This document shows, piece after piece, positions 1 to 7,336 of a stretch of DNA of 7,791 nt; within the stretch, counting starts at the first letter, position 1; the number at the start of each line of letters is the position of its first letter. Both the position numbers and the translations under genes were made by a program. The notes beneath the pieces are model-generated. The model saw only the letters and a list, made by a program, of their open reading frames with translations. It was not told the DNA's origin and did no database searches. Origin of the DNA: an uncultured Lachnospiraceae bacterium (lineage in GTDB: Bacteria; Bacillota; Clostridia; Lachnospirales; Lachnospiraceae); the NCBI GenBank assembly GCA_946413945.1, contig CAMKMR010000076.1, forward strand, positions 1-7,791, read 5' to 3'.

Positions 1-392
1 CCCGAGACATCCTTTTTATAAAGCGTGTCAATCTGCTTTTTACTCTCAAAAAGAGTTAAGGCATTGTCCACCATTATGATCTTTTCGATATACTCCAAAT
101 GCCCCGCCGCCTTTAGCATATACTCCTGGGCATGCCTTGTCACCGCTCCCGCCAGGTATCCATATGTGGCAATGCAAAAGACATAATCCGCCTTAAGACG
201 AGCTTTTTCTAAAAATCTCCGTACCATCTTTGGTGCGTCAGCTGCATAGGTCGGGAAAATAACACCTATCGCATCATCGTTTATCTCATATTTTTCTTCT
301 TTAACAAGTTTAGGAATAGACAGCAAGGTTCCTCCTAATTCCTTTGCCACCTGAAGACAATTACCAGTTGCTGTAAAATATAATATCGTCAT
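1..392 (-). CDS. Flavodoxin-domain protein, probably EFR1-type flavodoxin/ferredoxin (partial, C-terminus cut by window edge)
   Basis: The first 130 residues are visible; the rest lies left of position 1. The N-terminus MTILYFTATGN is the flavodoxin beta-strand followed by a T-x-T-G-N phosphate-binding loop for FMN (residues 7-11). It is followed by an FPTYAADAP segment (about 46-54) and CIATYGYLAGA (about 73-83), which fit the other FMN-contacting loops of flavodoxins. A flavin-bound electron-transfer role in the cytoplasm is therefore likely. In Clostridia this N-terminal type is commonly joined to a C-terminal 2x[4Fe-4S] ferredoxin (EFR1 family, about 260 aa), but that half is not in the window, so a plain flavodoxin-like protein is also possible. 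The ATG at 390-392 is well supported by an AGGAAGGAG ribosome site at 399-407, six bases upstream. It is separated from the rhodanese/TtcA gene upstream by about 150 bp containing a palindrome, so it is probably transcribed separately. Confidence 0.8.
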   Translation of the reverse strand, partial: MTILYFTATGNCLQVAKELGGTLLSIPKLVKEEKYEINDDAIGVIFPTYAADAPKMVRRFLEKARLKADYVFCIATYGYLAGAVTRHAQEYMLKAAGHLEYIEKIIMVDNALTLFESKKQIDTLYKKDVS

Positions 393-486
393 GCTTATCT
401 CCTTCCTAATGCCCTTCAACCAACCAGTTAATTTCTATCAATTTCTTTATCACAATACCGCAAAAACGAGCCTCAGCCCCGCTTCC

Positions 487-544
487 AGTTTACATAAAAA
501 TGGGCCACCGGGGACTGTCCCCTAGGTCCACTTTTATGTAAACT
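487..544. repeat. 58-bp near-perfect palindrome, REP/MITE-like, possible bidirectional terminator
   Basis: The outer arms AGTTTACATAAAA (487-499) and its exact complement (532-544) pair over 13 bp. Inside them TGG/CCA and CC/GG pair with single mismatches or G-U wobbles, and GGGGA/TCCCC (510-514 and 518-522) forms the tip. The element starts directly after the stop codon of the rhodanese/TtcA gene. Read on the minus strand, the GC-rich inner hairpin is followed by five T (496-500), so it could end transcription of that gene. The GGGGAC-x-GTCCCC core resembles dispersed palindromes that I associate with REP-type tyrosine (Y1) transposases in Clostridia; that link is from memory and is not shown by this sequence. 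No second copy is present in the window. Confidence 0.8.
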
Positions 545-1702
545 TTAGTATTCATCCAGGAAATTATGGCGAACTCCGCCCTTTTTATATTCTATCACCG
601 TATCAAGATTAACATTTTCCACACTTCTAAAAATGTTAGACTCTACAAACGGATTGGTTTTCTTAAGTTCCGCTATCAGCTTCTTAGTATCCAGCCTCTT
701 CGACGAAGTAGTTCCGTCCTCATGACATGTAGAACAAGTCTCCGTAAAATGACACGCGCACTGTAAAAATCTAAGTTCGTTATAATCTCTCCAAGCGCAA
801 ATGTCACTTTCCCTTATAAGATAAAGAGGTCTGATAAGCTGCATCCCCTCAAAATTTGTGCTATGAAGCTTCGGCATCATAGTCTGGATCTGAGCCCCAT
901 GCAGCATGCCCATAAGGATCGTCTCGATCACATCATCGTAGTGATGCCCCAGAGCAATCTTATTGCAACCCAGTTCCTTAGCCTTACTGTAAAGATAGCC
1001 CCTCCTCATCCTCGCGCAAAGATAACAAGGACTCTTCACCACCGTGTCCACCGTATCAAAAATGCTACTTTCAAATATTGTTATCGGAATCCCGAGAGCC
1101 TTGGCATTGCTTTCGATAAGCGCCCTGTTTTCCTTATTATATCCAGGATCCATAACAAGAAATGTCAGCTCAAATGACATCTGTCTATGACGCTTTATTT
1201 CCTGAAAAAGCTTTGCCATAAGCATCGAATCTTTTCCACCGGAGATACATACCGCAATATGATCCCCTTCCTCGATAAGCTTATAAGTCTTGCACGCCTT
1301 CGCAAATGGAGAAAAAAGCTGTTTATGGAATTTTTTCTGTATGCTCTTTTCTGCCTTATTTTTCCTCTCCTCTAAATTCGCTTCATTGCTCATCTCAGCA
1401 CGCACATAACCGATGTATCCCTCAGCCAGGCTGTAGCAGTCCCAACCACTTAAACATTCCATGGTATCATCAATCTCAAGCGAACTTCTGCCTATCTCGC
1501 AATAAAAAATGAGCTTCTTATCCTTAGGAATTCCCGCCAGCTTTTTGCGAACTTCATCACTGTTTTCTTCTAATTCCTCTTTAGTAAAATTCAAGGCTCC
1601 AGGGATCATGCCATAAGTCACCGTCCCCTCATCCCTTATATCTATCAATTGAAATGAATCTTCCCTCAAAGCTTTCATTTCCTCATATGTTATCTCTTTC
1701 AT
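545..1702 (-). CDS. Rhodanese domain fused to TtcA-like PP-loop ATPase (probable tRNA thiolation enzyme)
   Basis: The protein has 385 aa from the ATG at 1700-1702. That start has AGAGGAG (1710-1716) seven bases upstream; the TTG immediately before it sits too close. Residues 1-103 form a single rhodanese domain, with the LIDIRDEG and IPGALN motifs and the active-site loop C68-E-I-G-R-S, so the persulfide cysteine is kept. Residues about 110-385 are a TtcA-like adenylating domain: PP-loop SGGKDS (154-159), a CxxC (C226, C229) in SPCYLCARMRRG, and GHHYDD (252-257). A distal cysteine cluster follows (C315, C317, C323, C326). In TtcA, which makes 2-thiocytidine at tRNA position 32, two CxxC cysteines plus one distal cysteine hold a [4Fe-4S] cluster. 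By inference, the rhodanese domain supplies sulfur in cis to the thiolation domain. The RNA target is not proven, and other TtcA-like substrates remain possible. The gene stands alone between an AT-rich leader and the palindrome. Confidence 0.88.
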   Translation of the reverse strand: MKEITYEEMKALREDSFQLIDIRDEGTVTYGMIPGALNFTKEELEENSDEVRKKLAGIPKDKKLIFYCEIGRSSLEIDDTMECLSGWDCYSLAEGYIGYVRAEMSNEANLEERKNKAEKSIQKKFHKQLFSPFAKACKTYKLIEEGDHIAVCISGGKDSMLMAKLFQEIKRHRQMSFELTFLVMDPGYNKENRALIESNAKALGIPITIFESSIFDTVDTVVKSPCYLCARMRRGYLYSKAKELGCNKIALGHHYDDVIETILMGMLHGAQIQTMMPKLHSTNFEGMQLIRPLYLIRESDICAWRDYNELRFLQCACHFTETCSTCHEDGTTSSKRLDTKKLIAELKKTNPFVESNIFRSVENVNLDTVIEYKKGGVRHNFLDEY

Positions 1703-1758
1703 CAAATATCTCCTCTGCGAACTTACTGTATTCTTCTATATTTTTCGCCTGATTACAT

Positions 1759-1787
1759 ATATTTTTAATTTTCTTAATCTAATACAA
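1759..1787 (-). promoter_or_regulatory. Weak candidate sigma-A promoter for the rhodanese/TtcA gene
   Basis: On the minus strand TTGTAT (1782-1787) is followed after 17 bp by AAATAT (1759-1764), about 55 bp upstream of the start codon. The -10 match is poor and the whole 1706-1797 spacer is very AT-rich, so other registers are possible. It is reported because the spacer must hold a promoter unless the GNAT gene reads through into this gene; no hairpin terminator is seen between them. Confidence 0.25.
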
Positions 1788-1797
1788 TTAAATGCTT

Positions 1798-2619
1798 TTA
1801 TCTCCACATCCAACTAACCGTTTTTTTCGTCTGCACCAGTCCCAGCCCCTTCTGCAACCTGATCGACGCCTTATTATCCGTTATAACATGACAATAAGGA
1901 ATAAATCCTGTTTTCCTTATCTTTTTTATCATAACCTGTTCCAGCCTTGAACCATAGCCTTTTTTCCTATATTCCGGGAAAATGTATAAAAGCCCCATAC
2001 TGCCTTCATGATGCTGCCCGATAAATCCCACGAGCCTGTCCTCGTCATAACCCAGTAAAATGTTACCTTGCATCACCAGATCTTTTAATTCTTCTTTACT
2101 TATAAGATTATAGTTTGCAGAAAGCATGGAAAAATCATTTTCATCCGCAACCCTGACACTCAGCAAATCTCCTTCTTCTTCTGTCATCTCATTTGCTTCA
2201 TCTTCCGCCATCTCACTGAGCAATTTTCCTGCTTCATCTTCCCCGTCAGCATTTATAAACGCAAACTGATAGCACTCCATCGGCCCGTTAAAATCATATT
2301 TTCCAGCAGCTTTCTTTCCAAGAGATGCTCCCACTGCCTTCATAGCCTCGTTCACTAGCGTCTCTTTCGCTTCATACACTCTAAATTTTTCAGCAGGCAT
2401 CTTCCTCTCTGGTTCAGTTACCATCAATAATTTCCAATCTTTAGTTATATATTTATCAAGGATTTTCATTCCAGATTCATGATCAACACATGCAAGATAG
2501 TAGCCTTCGCTTACTGAGTCAAATATTAGAAGATAATTATCATTTTCTTCAATAATTTTACCTGTGCCTCGTTTCATTATGTGTTGAAAGACAACATATT
2601 CAATTGAGCTAATATCCAT
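1798..2619 (-). CDS. GNAT family N-acetyltransferase with N-terminal extension
   Basis: This 273-aa cytoplasmic protein has a GNAT fold in its C-terminal half (about residues 153-273). The acetyl-CoA pyrophosphate loop is R218-K-K-G-Y-G (R/Q-x-x-G-x-G/A), preceded by the strand GLLYIFPEY. The segment HVITDNKASIRLQKGLGL (about 244-261) matches the last GNAT motif, in which an Asn and an aromatic or hydrophobic stretch line the CoA site. Residues 1-125 are predicted to form an extra alpha/beta domain, perhaps a degenerate second GNAT half as in FR47-like proteins; this is inference. A strongly acidic linker (about 126-150) joins the two. The substrate cannot be read from the sequence. The start is ATG 2617-2619 with GAGG (2627-2630) seven bases upstream. 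The gene follows the essC terminator and has a candidate promoter, so it is probably not part of the secretion operon. No hairpin is seen between it and the rhodanese/TtcA gene about 95 bp downstream. Confidence 0.85.
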   Translation of the reverse strand: MDISSIEYVVFQHIMKRGTGKIIEENDNYLLIFDSVSEGYYLACVDHESGMKILDKYITKDWKLLMVTEPERKMPAEKFRVYEAKETLVNEAMKAVGASLGKKAAGKYDFNGPMECYQFAFINADGEDEAGKLLSEMAEDEANEMTEEEGDLLSVRVADENDFSMLSANYNLISKEELKDLVMQGNILLGYDEDRLVGFIGQHHEGSMGLLYIFPEYRKKGYGSRLEQVMIKKIRKTGFIPYCHVITDNKASIRLQKGLGLVQTKKTVSWMWR

Positions 2620-2651
2620 TCATCTTCCTCTAGTCACTCTTAATACGCTTC

Positions 2652-2681
2652 ATTTTAACACTAACCCCCAGCAACTGTGAA
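2652..2681 (-). promoter_or_regulatory. Candidate sigma-A promoter for the GNAT gene
   Basis: On the minus strand TTCACA (2676-2681) and TAAAAT (2652-2657) are separated by 18 bp. The -10 is preceded by TG one base away (TGTTAAAAT), an extended -10 form. A T-rich tract lies just upstream of the -35. The site lies 32 bp upstream of the start codon, between the essC terminator and the GNAT gene, which is where a promoter is expected. Confidence 0.45.
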
Positions 2682-2704
2682 GAAAAAAATATCCAGCAAT
2701 AATA

Positions 2705-2735
2705 TAACGGCTGCCCCAAAAAAGGACAGCCGTTA
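2705..2735 (-). terminator. Intrinsic terminator after essC
   Basis: TAACGGCTG at 2705-2713 and CAGCCGTTA at 2727-2735 form a perfect 9-bp stem. In minus-strand RNA it extends by a U-G wobble (2726/2714) and two C-G pairs to 12 bp, closed by a U-rich loop. It begins two bases after the essC stop codon. The downstream U-tract is interrupted (TATTATTG), with a run of seven T further on (2682-2688). The extra pairing exists only in the minus-strand RNA, which fits termination of essC. Confidence 0.75.
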
Positions 2736-2737
2736 CA

Positions 2738-5700
2738 TTAATCCTCAACAACCCTGATTTTTTCAATCTTGTCATTGTTAAAGAAATACGCATCATATGT
2801 ATCTAATGCTTTCTTAAATTCTTTTTGCTCTGTAAAGCTTACATCCACAACCTTAATATTCTTTATATCTTCAAATGCCACCAACTTCTTTCCATCTCTT
2901 ACAGCTCTTAAAAGATCACCTGCGCTGAAAGTAATAGCTTCATTGGTAAGATTTGTAAGCCAGAAAGCAACCTTTAAATTCTTATACTTACTTGCGATAA
3001 GCTTATATTTAATAGATATAGCCGTATCTTTTCCTATCAGATTAGCAAGTTCTGAAGAATTAACTAATATGAGAAGCATTGCCTCCTTTGAAAGATCCAG
3101 CTCACCTGCTTCGCTTTTCTTCATTCTTTCCTCAAGCCTTGCAGCCACAGAATTAATGATGTTTCCTGCCTCTTCTGCAGAATTTATATAGCCATCAACT
3201 TTATCAGAAAGATTTTTAAATTCTCCCATAGGGTCATCCATAAGATAAATCTCTACAGGATTATTTTCCTTATTTTTCAGGAGTCTGTTCACTGCATATT
3301 CAATATATTTACGTCTTGCGACAGACTTTTCACCCAGAAATCCCTGAACAAATACATCGTTGCAACTGATAACTCTCTTATCTATAGAATTATATTCCAT
3401 ACCAAGTGGTATTTCATAATCCTTAAAATTATTAGCAAATTGCTTTATCATATATCTTTCTGTAACATGTTCTGGAATTTCCTGAATACCTGCCACATAC
3501 TGATCTCCATATTTTTGCTGGATATGATCAATAAAGTCCTTCATAAGGTTGATCTTTTCAAACTCCTTCTCAGCAGCAAACGCAAGATAATACTGAATTT
3601 CGTAGAAATTCTTATTATTCTCGATCAATGCTCGTCCGGCTATATTATTAATCTTCTTTCTGCAGCCTTCAAAAAGCATACCGTAATCTGAAGAATCATT
3701 GCAATAAAGTCCTGTTCTCTTTGGGAAATTTGCCAGCAGCTTAAAGCCCGTTCCTGTAGCCTGACCAGCAGTAACAATTATGGAAATACCGACTGCAATA
3801 CTTTCCCTGCTGAGGTTTATGATCACATCCTCATAATCTGGAAAATAACTTCTAAATGATACCCAGTTATCAAGCATTATGACTATCTGTGGCAGTTCTC
3901 TCTGGCCAGATTCCCTGTAGGCACTAAATGAGCTAAGTCCCAGTTTTGAAAAAAGTTTCTTTCTCTCCTGTACTGTTGCCGCCATAAGTTTAAGGAAGCC
4001 CTTTAACTTTTCTTCATCTGAAGATGTTATTACACCTCCAACATGATTAAGAGTTTCAAAATTCTTTAATATTGTTGAAGCAAAATCAAGTATATAGATA
4101 TTTACTTCCTTTGGAGAATACCTCTCAGCAAGTCCCCTTATCAGTGTCTGAAGAAGATTTGTCTTTCCTGACTGAGTAGCACCAAGAATGAAAATGTTAT
4201 TCTGAGTAATATTAAATATTTCTTTATACTGTCTCTGTCTGGATGGATCATCAACCATACCAACCGGTACAACAATATCAGTTCCATCATAATCTAAAAC
4301 TTCTGTCTCAATAGGAATTGCTTCAGGAAGAGAAGGAAGACAGATATTGGGAAGTCTCTTTATTCCTGCATTCTCACAGTATTCATTTATATAATTTACC
4401 AAAGCCTTAAGCTGTGTCTCTCCACTGTCATCCTGATCTGGCTTCTGTTCATAAATAACAGTTCTCTTACCGGATAATTCAACGCTGGTTATCTTGAACT
4501 TTCTTTGAGCTGTAATACCATCATTTTTAGCACTTGCTCCACTATATGCCGACTGGAAGAGTTCAAATATCTCATTATTACCAACCTGAAGATAAGCGCG
4601 TCCTGGTTCTTTGATCTCAGCAGCTAGTGGAGATTTAAGAACTTCATTACTATCTTGCTTATTCTGAACTTTAAGACAAAGCTTAAATTTAGAGTTACTC
4701 CAGATCTGATCACTTACTACACCAGATGGCTTCTGAGTTGCAAGAATAAGATGAACTCCAAGGCTTCGTCCAATTCTGGCAGCTGAAATAAGTTCTTTCA
4801 TAAATTCCGGCTGTTCACTTTTTAACTCAGCAAACTCATCAACTATAAGGATAAGATGTGGCAGAGGAATATTCGCCTTACCTTCCTTATAATTCTTAAT
4901 ATAATCATCAATATGATTAACTTCCTGTTCAGCAAAAAGTTCCTGACGTTTGATCAGTTCAGCCTTAATTGAAAGTAAAGATCTTTCGATTTCATTTCCA
5001 TCAATATTAGTGATAGCACCATTAAGGTGAGGCAGATCTTTAAATTGATTTACCATTCCACCACCTTTAAAGTCAATGATGATAAATCCAACCTCATAAG
5101 GATGGAACAAACTTGCCATAGATAAAATATAGGTCTGCAATATTTCAGATTTACCAGAACCTGTAGTACCGGCAACAAGTCCATGTGGGCCGTGATATTT
5201 TTCATGAAGATCCAGATAAACTACCTCATCTCCACTCTTCACACCAATTGGAGCAGCCATAGATTTATATATCTTTGATCTTTCCCATCTCTCACTAAGA
5301 TTAAGATCGTATGGGCTGAGAATATTTAACAACTTGAAAAGTGTAATATTCTTTGTAAGCGAATTTTCAAGACTCACTTCATCCACATATACACAAGCAA
5401 GTTTCTTCGCAGCCAGTTCAGCATTCTTAAGGCTTATATGCTCATAATTAAAAGCCTGTATAGCCTCTCCATTTTCTATTTCCTGGATATAACCACTATA
5501 ATCATCTTTATTTAAGAAAATTCTAGATGAACATTCAGGATTAATGAATTCTTCATATTCCTCAAAGAAAACAAAATGGAAGCCAAGGTCACTCGCTTTT
5601 TCAATATATTTTGAAACCGGATGATTGCTTATAAGTTCTGATCTGAAGACCAGAACAACATAATCATTCATCCCCTCAGCAACTCCTCCAAGAGATTCTC

Positions 5701-7270
5701 TCATTGACAGTTCTGAATATAAAAACTCTAAAGTAAGCTTGTTGCTTTCTTTATCGTACATGAAATTTCTCATGCCATTATTTTCATTATAAGTAATCTG
5801 CAGCCATCTTGCCCATGAGAATAGCTTTGTATCCTCGTCATTCATTATAAGAAAAAGTTTCATATCCTTATAAAAATGAGACGCTGCAAATTCCATGATA
5901 AGATTCTTTTCCATCTGATAAAGCTTAGTTCTATTCCCGATAAAACCAACTGCATTCTTTTCTTTAAGATCAAGGCAGACAGGCATATTTTCTATATATT
6001 CATATTTGTCGTGAATAGCCTCAGGATAATCCTTTAACTCATCTTCCGAATCAACATAATCTTCTTTTTTAAACTCAACCTGACAGTTAGAAGCTACAGT
6101 TCCTTCACCGATCCTAACCTTAAGATAGTCATCATGTTCTTTTTTCTTTTCAAATAACCTGTTATCGAAATCTTCAACGAAAGTCATATAATCTGCAAGA
6201 GATGGGTTCATATAATCTGCAACAACCCTTTCTCTTTTTCTAAGACTTATTATCTCATCCTCTTTCTTGGCAAGATAATTCATATATACTTTCTTTCTTT
6301 TTTCTTCCTTTTCTATCCTTTTCTTTTTTTCTTTAACAAAATTGATTATGGTTATTGTTGTACTTACTGACATGGTTCCTACAAAGAAAAGAATATAGCC
6401 CATATTCCTTCCTCCGCCCATCATGCCTCTCATACCGATCATCATGACCATATTAACAAGCATTGGTAAAACAGAAAAAAGAAAATTCTGCTGTTCACTT
6501 TCATCCTTATTTTGCGGATTCAAAACTTCCAGCTTATCACTTGGCAGGACAAATCTCTGCCTTGCATTTTTTATAAATTTGGGATATCTAAAATGATTCT
6601 TCTGATACGAAACAATATCTGAAGTAAACTGAGTAATGATAGACGCATTTCTACTTGTATAAAGTATTCCCTTTCCAATACAGAAAGAATAACCCTTAAT
6701 TGATAAGAACTCTCCTTCTCTCAAAAAAAAGGTTTTGGTCTTAGGAATAAATCCATTTATCTCTACCCCTATACCAGTCTCGTTAAGATTTATTTCATAA
6801 CCACCTATAGCTTTTCTAAGAACGATCTTATCATCATTAACATAAGGATTATCAATACGTATAGAACAATTTACCTGTCCTCCGATTGATATTTCTGTTG
6901 TGTTTCCAATATTTATCGCCTTATCATAATCATCACCAACAGGATCAAAGCACTGTATAAAATCAATTCCAAATACTTCTGTTCCTGTGCTGTCATAGCA
7001 AAGAGATAAATGTTCCCCAACTTGAAGATTCTTTATATATTCTTTTATATTATATCCAGATGTAAGATAAACTGAATCGCTGCAGCTTATTATATATTCG
7101 CCACTTTCCTGTCTATCAATCCTGAATATAAATCCAGTTAAAAATCTTTCTCTTCTAAATGCAATCTGGCATGCCTTATCTGTTCCAATCGTAAGACTGC
7201 CTGTAAAGTCGTCTGTAAAATCAAACTCCTTATACATATTATTTCCGTAAATAATGAGTTTATATTTCAT
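2738..7270 (-). CDS. essC: EssC: type VII secretion system (T7SSb) FtsK/SpoIIIE-family motor ATPase
   Basis: This 1510-aa protein (EssC is usually about 1480-1500 aa) is the membrane ATPase that recognises and drives export of WXG100-type substrates. Domains in order: two FHA-like domains (about 1-105 and 110-205); two membrane helices (about 264-280 and 291-311) around a Gly/Met-rich loop; a charged, probably coiled-coil helix (about 312-350); and three ATPase domains. ATPase 1 has Walker A GTTGSGKS (701-708) and Walker B LILIVDEF with D811 and catalytic E812. ATPase 2 has Walker A GATQSGKT (1030-1037), but its Walker B ends LDN (1133-1135), lacking the usual Glu. ATPase 3 (about 1290-1510) has only a remnant GFLGEKS (1310-1316). 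In known EssC/EccC proteins the later domains are regulatory or bind substrate. I place the start at ATG 7268-7270: it has GGGAG five bases upstream, and the next residues (MKYKLIIYG) look like an EssC N-terminus. An upstream in-frame ATG at 7334-7336 would add 22 residues but lacks a ribosome site. The EsaB gene lies just upstream and a terminator downstream. Confidence 0.95.
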   Translation of the reverse strand: MKYKLIIYGNNMYKEFDFTDDFTGSLTIGTDKACQIAFRRERFLTGFIFRIDRQESGEYIISCSDSVYLTSGYNIKEYIKNLQVGEHLSLCYDSTGTEVFGIDFIQCFDPVGDDYDKAINIGNTTEISIGGQVNCSIRIDNPYVNDDKIVLRKAIGGYEINLNETGIGVEINGFIPKTKTFFLREGEFLSIKGYSFCIGKGILYTSRNASIITQFTSDIVSYQKNHFRYPKFIKNARQRFVLPSDKLEVLNPQNKDESEQQNFLFSVLPMLVNMVMMIGMRGMMGGGRNMGYILFFVGTMSVSTTITIINFVKEKKKRIEKEEKRKKVYMNYLAKKEDEIISLRKRERVVADYMNPSLADYMTFVEDFDNRLFEKKKEHDDYLKVRIGEGTVASNCQVEFKKEDYVDSEDELKDYPEAIHDKYEYIENMPVCLDLKEKNAVGFIGNRTKLYQMEKNLIMEFAASHFYKDMKLFLIMNDEDTKLFSWARWLQITYNENNGMRNFMYDKESNKLTLEFLYSELSMRESLGGVAEGMNDYVVLVFRSELISNHPVSKYIEKASDLGFHFVFFEEYEEFINPECSSRIFLNKDDYSGYIQEIENGEAIQAFNYEHISLKNAELAAKKLACVYVDEVSLENSLTKNITLFKLLNILSPYDLNLSERWERSKIYKSMAAPIGVKSGDEVVYLDLHEKYHGPHGLVAGTTGSGKSEILQTYILSMASLFHPYEVGFIIIDFKGGGMVNQFKDLPHLNGAITNIDGNEIERSLLSIKAELIKRQELFAEQEVNHIDDYIKNYKEGKANIPLPHLILIVDEFAELKSEQPEFMKELISAARIGRSLGVHLILATQKPSGVVSDQIWSNSKFKLCLKVQNKQDSNEVLKSPLAAEIKEPGRAYLQVGNNEIFELFQSAYSGASAKNDGITAQRKFKITSVELSGKRTVIYEQKPDQDDSGETQLKALVNYINEYCENAGIKRLPNICLPSLPEAIPIETEVLDYDGTDIVVPVGMVDDPSRQRQYKEIFNITQNNIFILGATQSGKTNLLQTLIRGLAERYSPKEVNIYILDFASTILKNFETLNHVGGVITSSDEEKLKGFLKLMAATVQERKKLFSKLGLSSFSAYRESGQRELPQIVIMLDNWVSFRSYFPDYEDVIINLSRESIAVGISIIVTAGQATGTGFKLLANFPKRTGLYCNDSSDYGMLFEGCRKKINNIAGRALIENNKNFYEIQYYLAFAAEKEFEKINLMKDFIDHIQQKYGDQYVAGIQEIPEHVTERYMIKQFANNFKDYEIPLGMEYNSIDKRVISCNDVFVQGFLGEKSVARRKYIEYAVNRLLKNKENNPVEIYLMDDPMGEFKNLSDKVDGYINSAEEAGNIINSVAARLEERMKKSEAGELDLSKEAMLLILVNSSELANLIGKDTAISIKYKLIASKYKNLKVAFWLTNLTNEAITFSAGDLLRAVRDGKKLVAFEDIKNIKVVDVSFTEQKEFKKALDTYDAYFFNNDKIEKIRVVED

Positions 7271-7336
7271 ACCTGCTCCCAATTTTTTTAGCCTTGCTGC
7301 CTTATTATATACCAGCGCTAATTCTGCCGCTGTCAT
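7271..7336 (-). repeat. Diverged third unit of the 55-bp repeat, in frame with essC
   Basis: Immediately after unit B, this 66-bp stretch starts ATGACAGCGG like the tandem units, and it is open in frame into essC. Its translation MTAAELALVYNKAARLKK aligns with the mini-peptides of units A and B: a shared Met start, a hydrophobic core of IALLHN or LALVYN type, then RLK. Where units A and B have the stop TGA, this unit has AAA. DNA identity is clearly lower than between A and B and needs a 3-base gap. The homology is therefore probable but not certain. It may be an untranslated leader rather than the true EssC N-terminus. Confidence 0.5.
7276..7280 (-). promoter_or_regulatory. Ribosome binding site that decides the essC start
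   Basis: GGGAG on the minus strand lies five bases before the ATG at 7268-7270. The alternative in-frame ATG at 7334-7336 is preceded by TTAAAATGAATAT, with no purine-rich ribosome site. This favours the shorter, 1510-residue EssC. Confidence 0.6.

Noticed and set aside
1703..1705. TTG start one codon before the chosen ATG of the rhodanese/TtcA gene
   Set aside because: AGAGGAG lies seven bases from the ATG but only four from the TTG, and ATG is the stronger start codon.
566..3691. Several plus-strand open frames of 60-140 codons opposite the rhodanese/TtcA and essC genes
   Set aside because: They lie entirely antisense to strongly recognisable minus-strand genes, show no domain motifs, and have low-complexity Phe/Leu/Ser-rich composition expected from the complement of AT-rich coding DNA.
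6288..6342. Long plus-strand pyrimidine tract that might form an unusual DNA structure
   Set aside because: It is explained by the Lys/Glu codons of the charged helix after the EssC membrane segments; there is no mirror symmetry.
7268..7336. EssC starting at the upstream ATG (7334-7336), giving 1532 residues
   Set aside because: There is no ribosome site before that ATG. The extra 22 residues resemble the upstream repeat rather than an FHA domain, and a better placed GGGAG precedes the ATG at 7268-7270.
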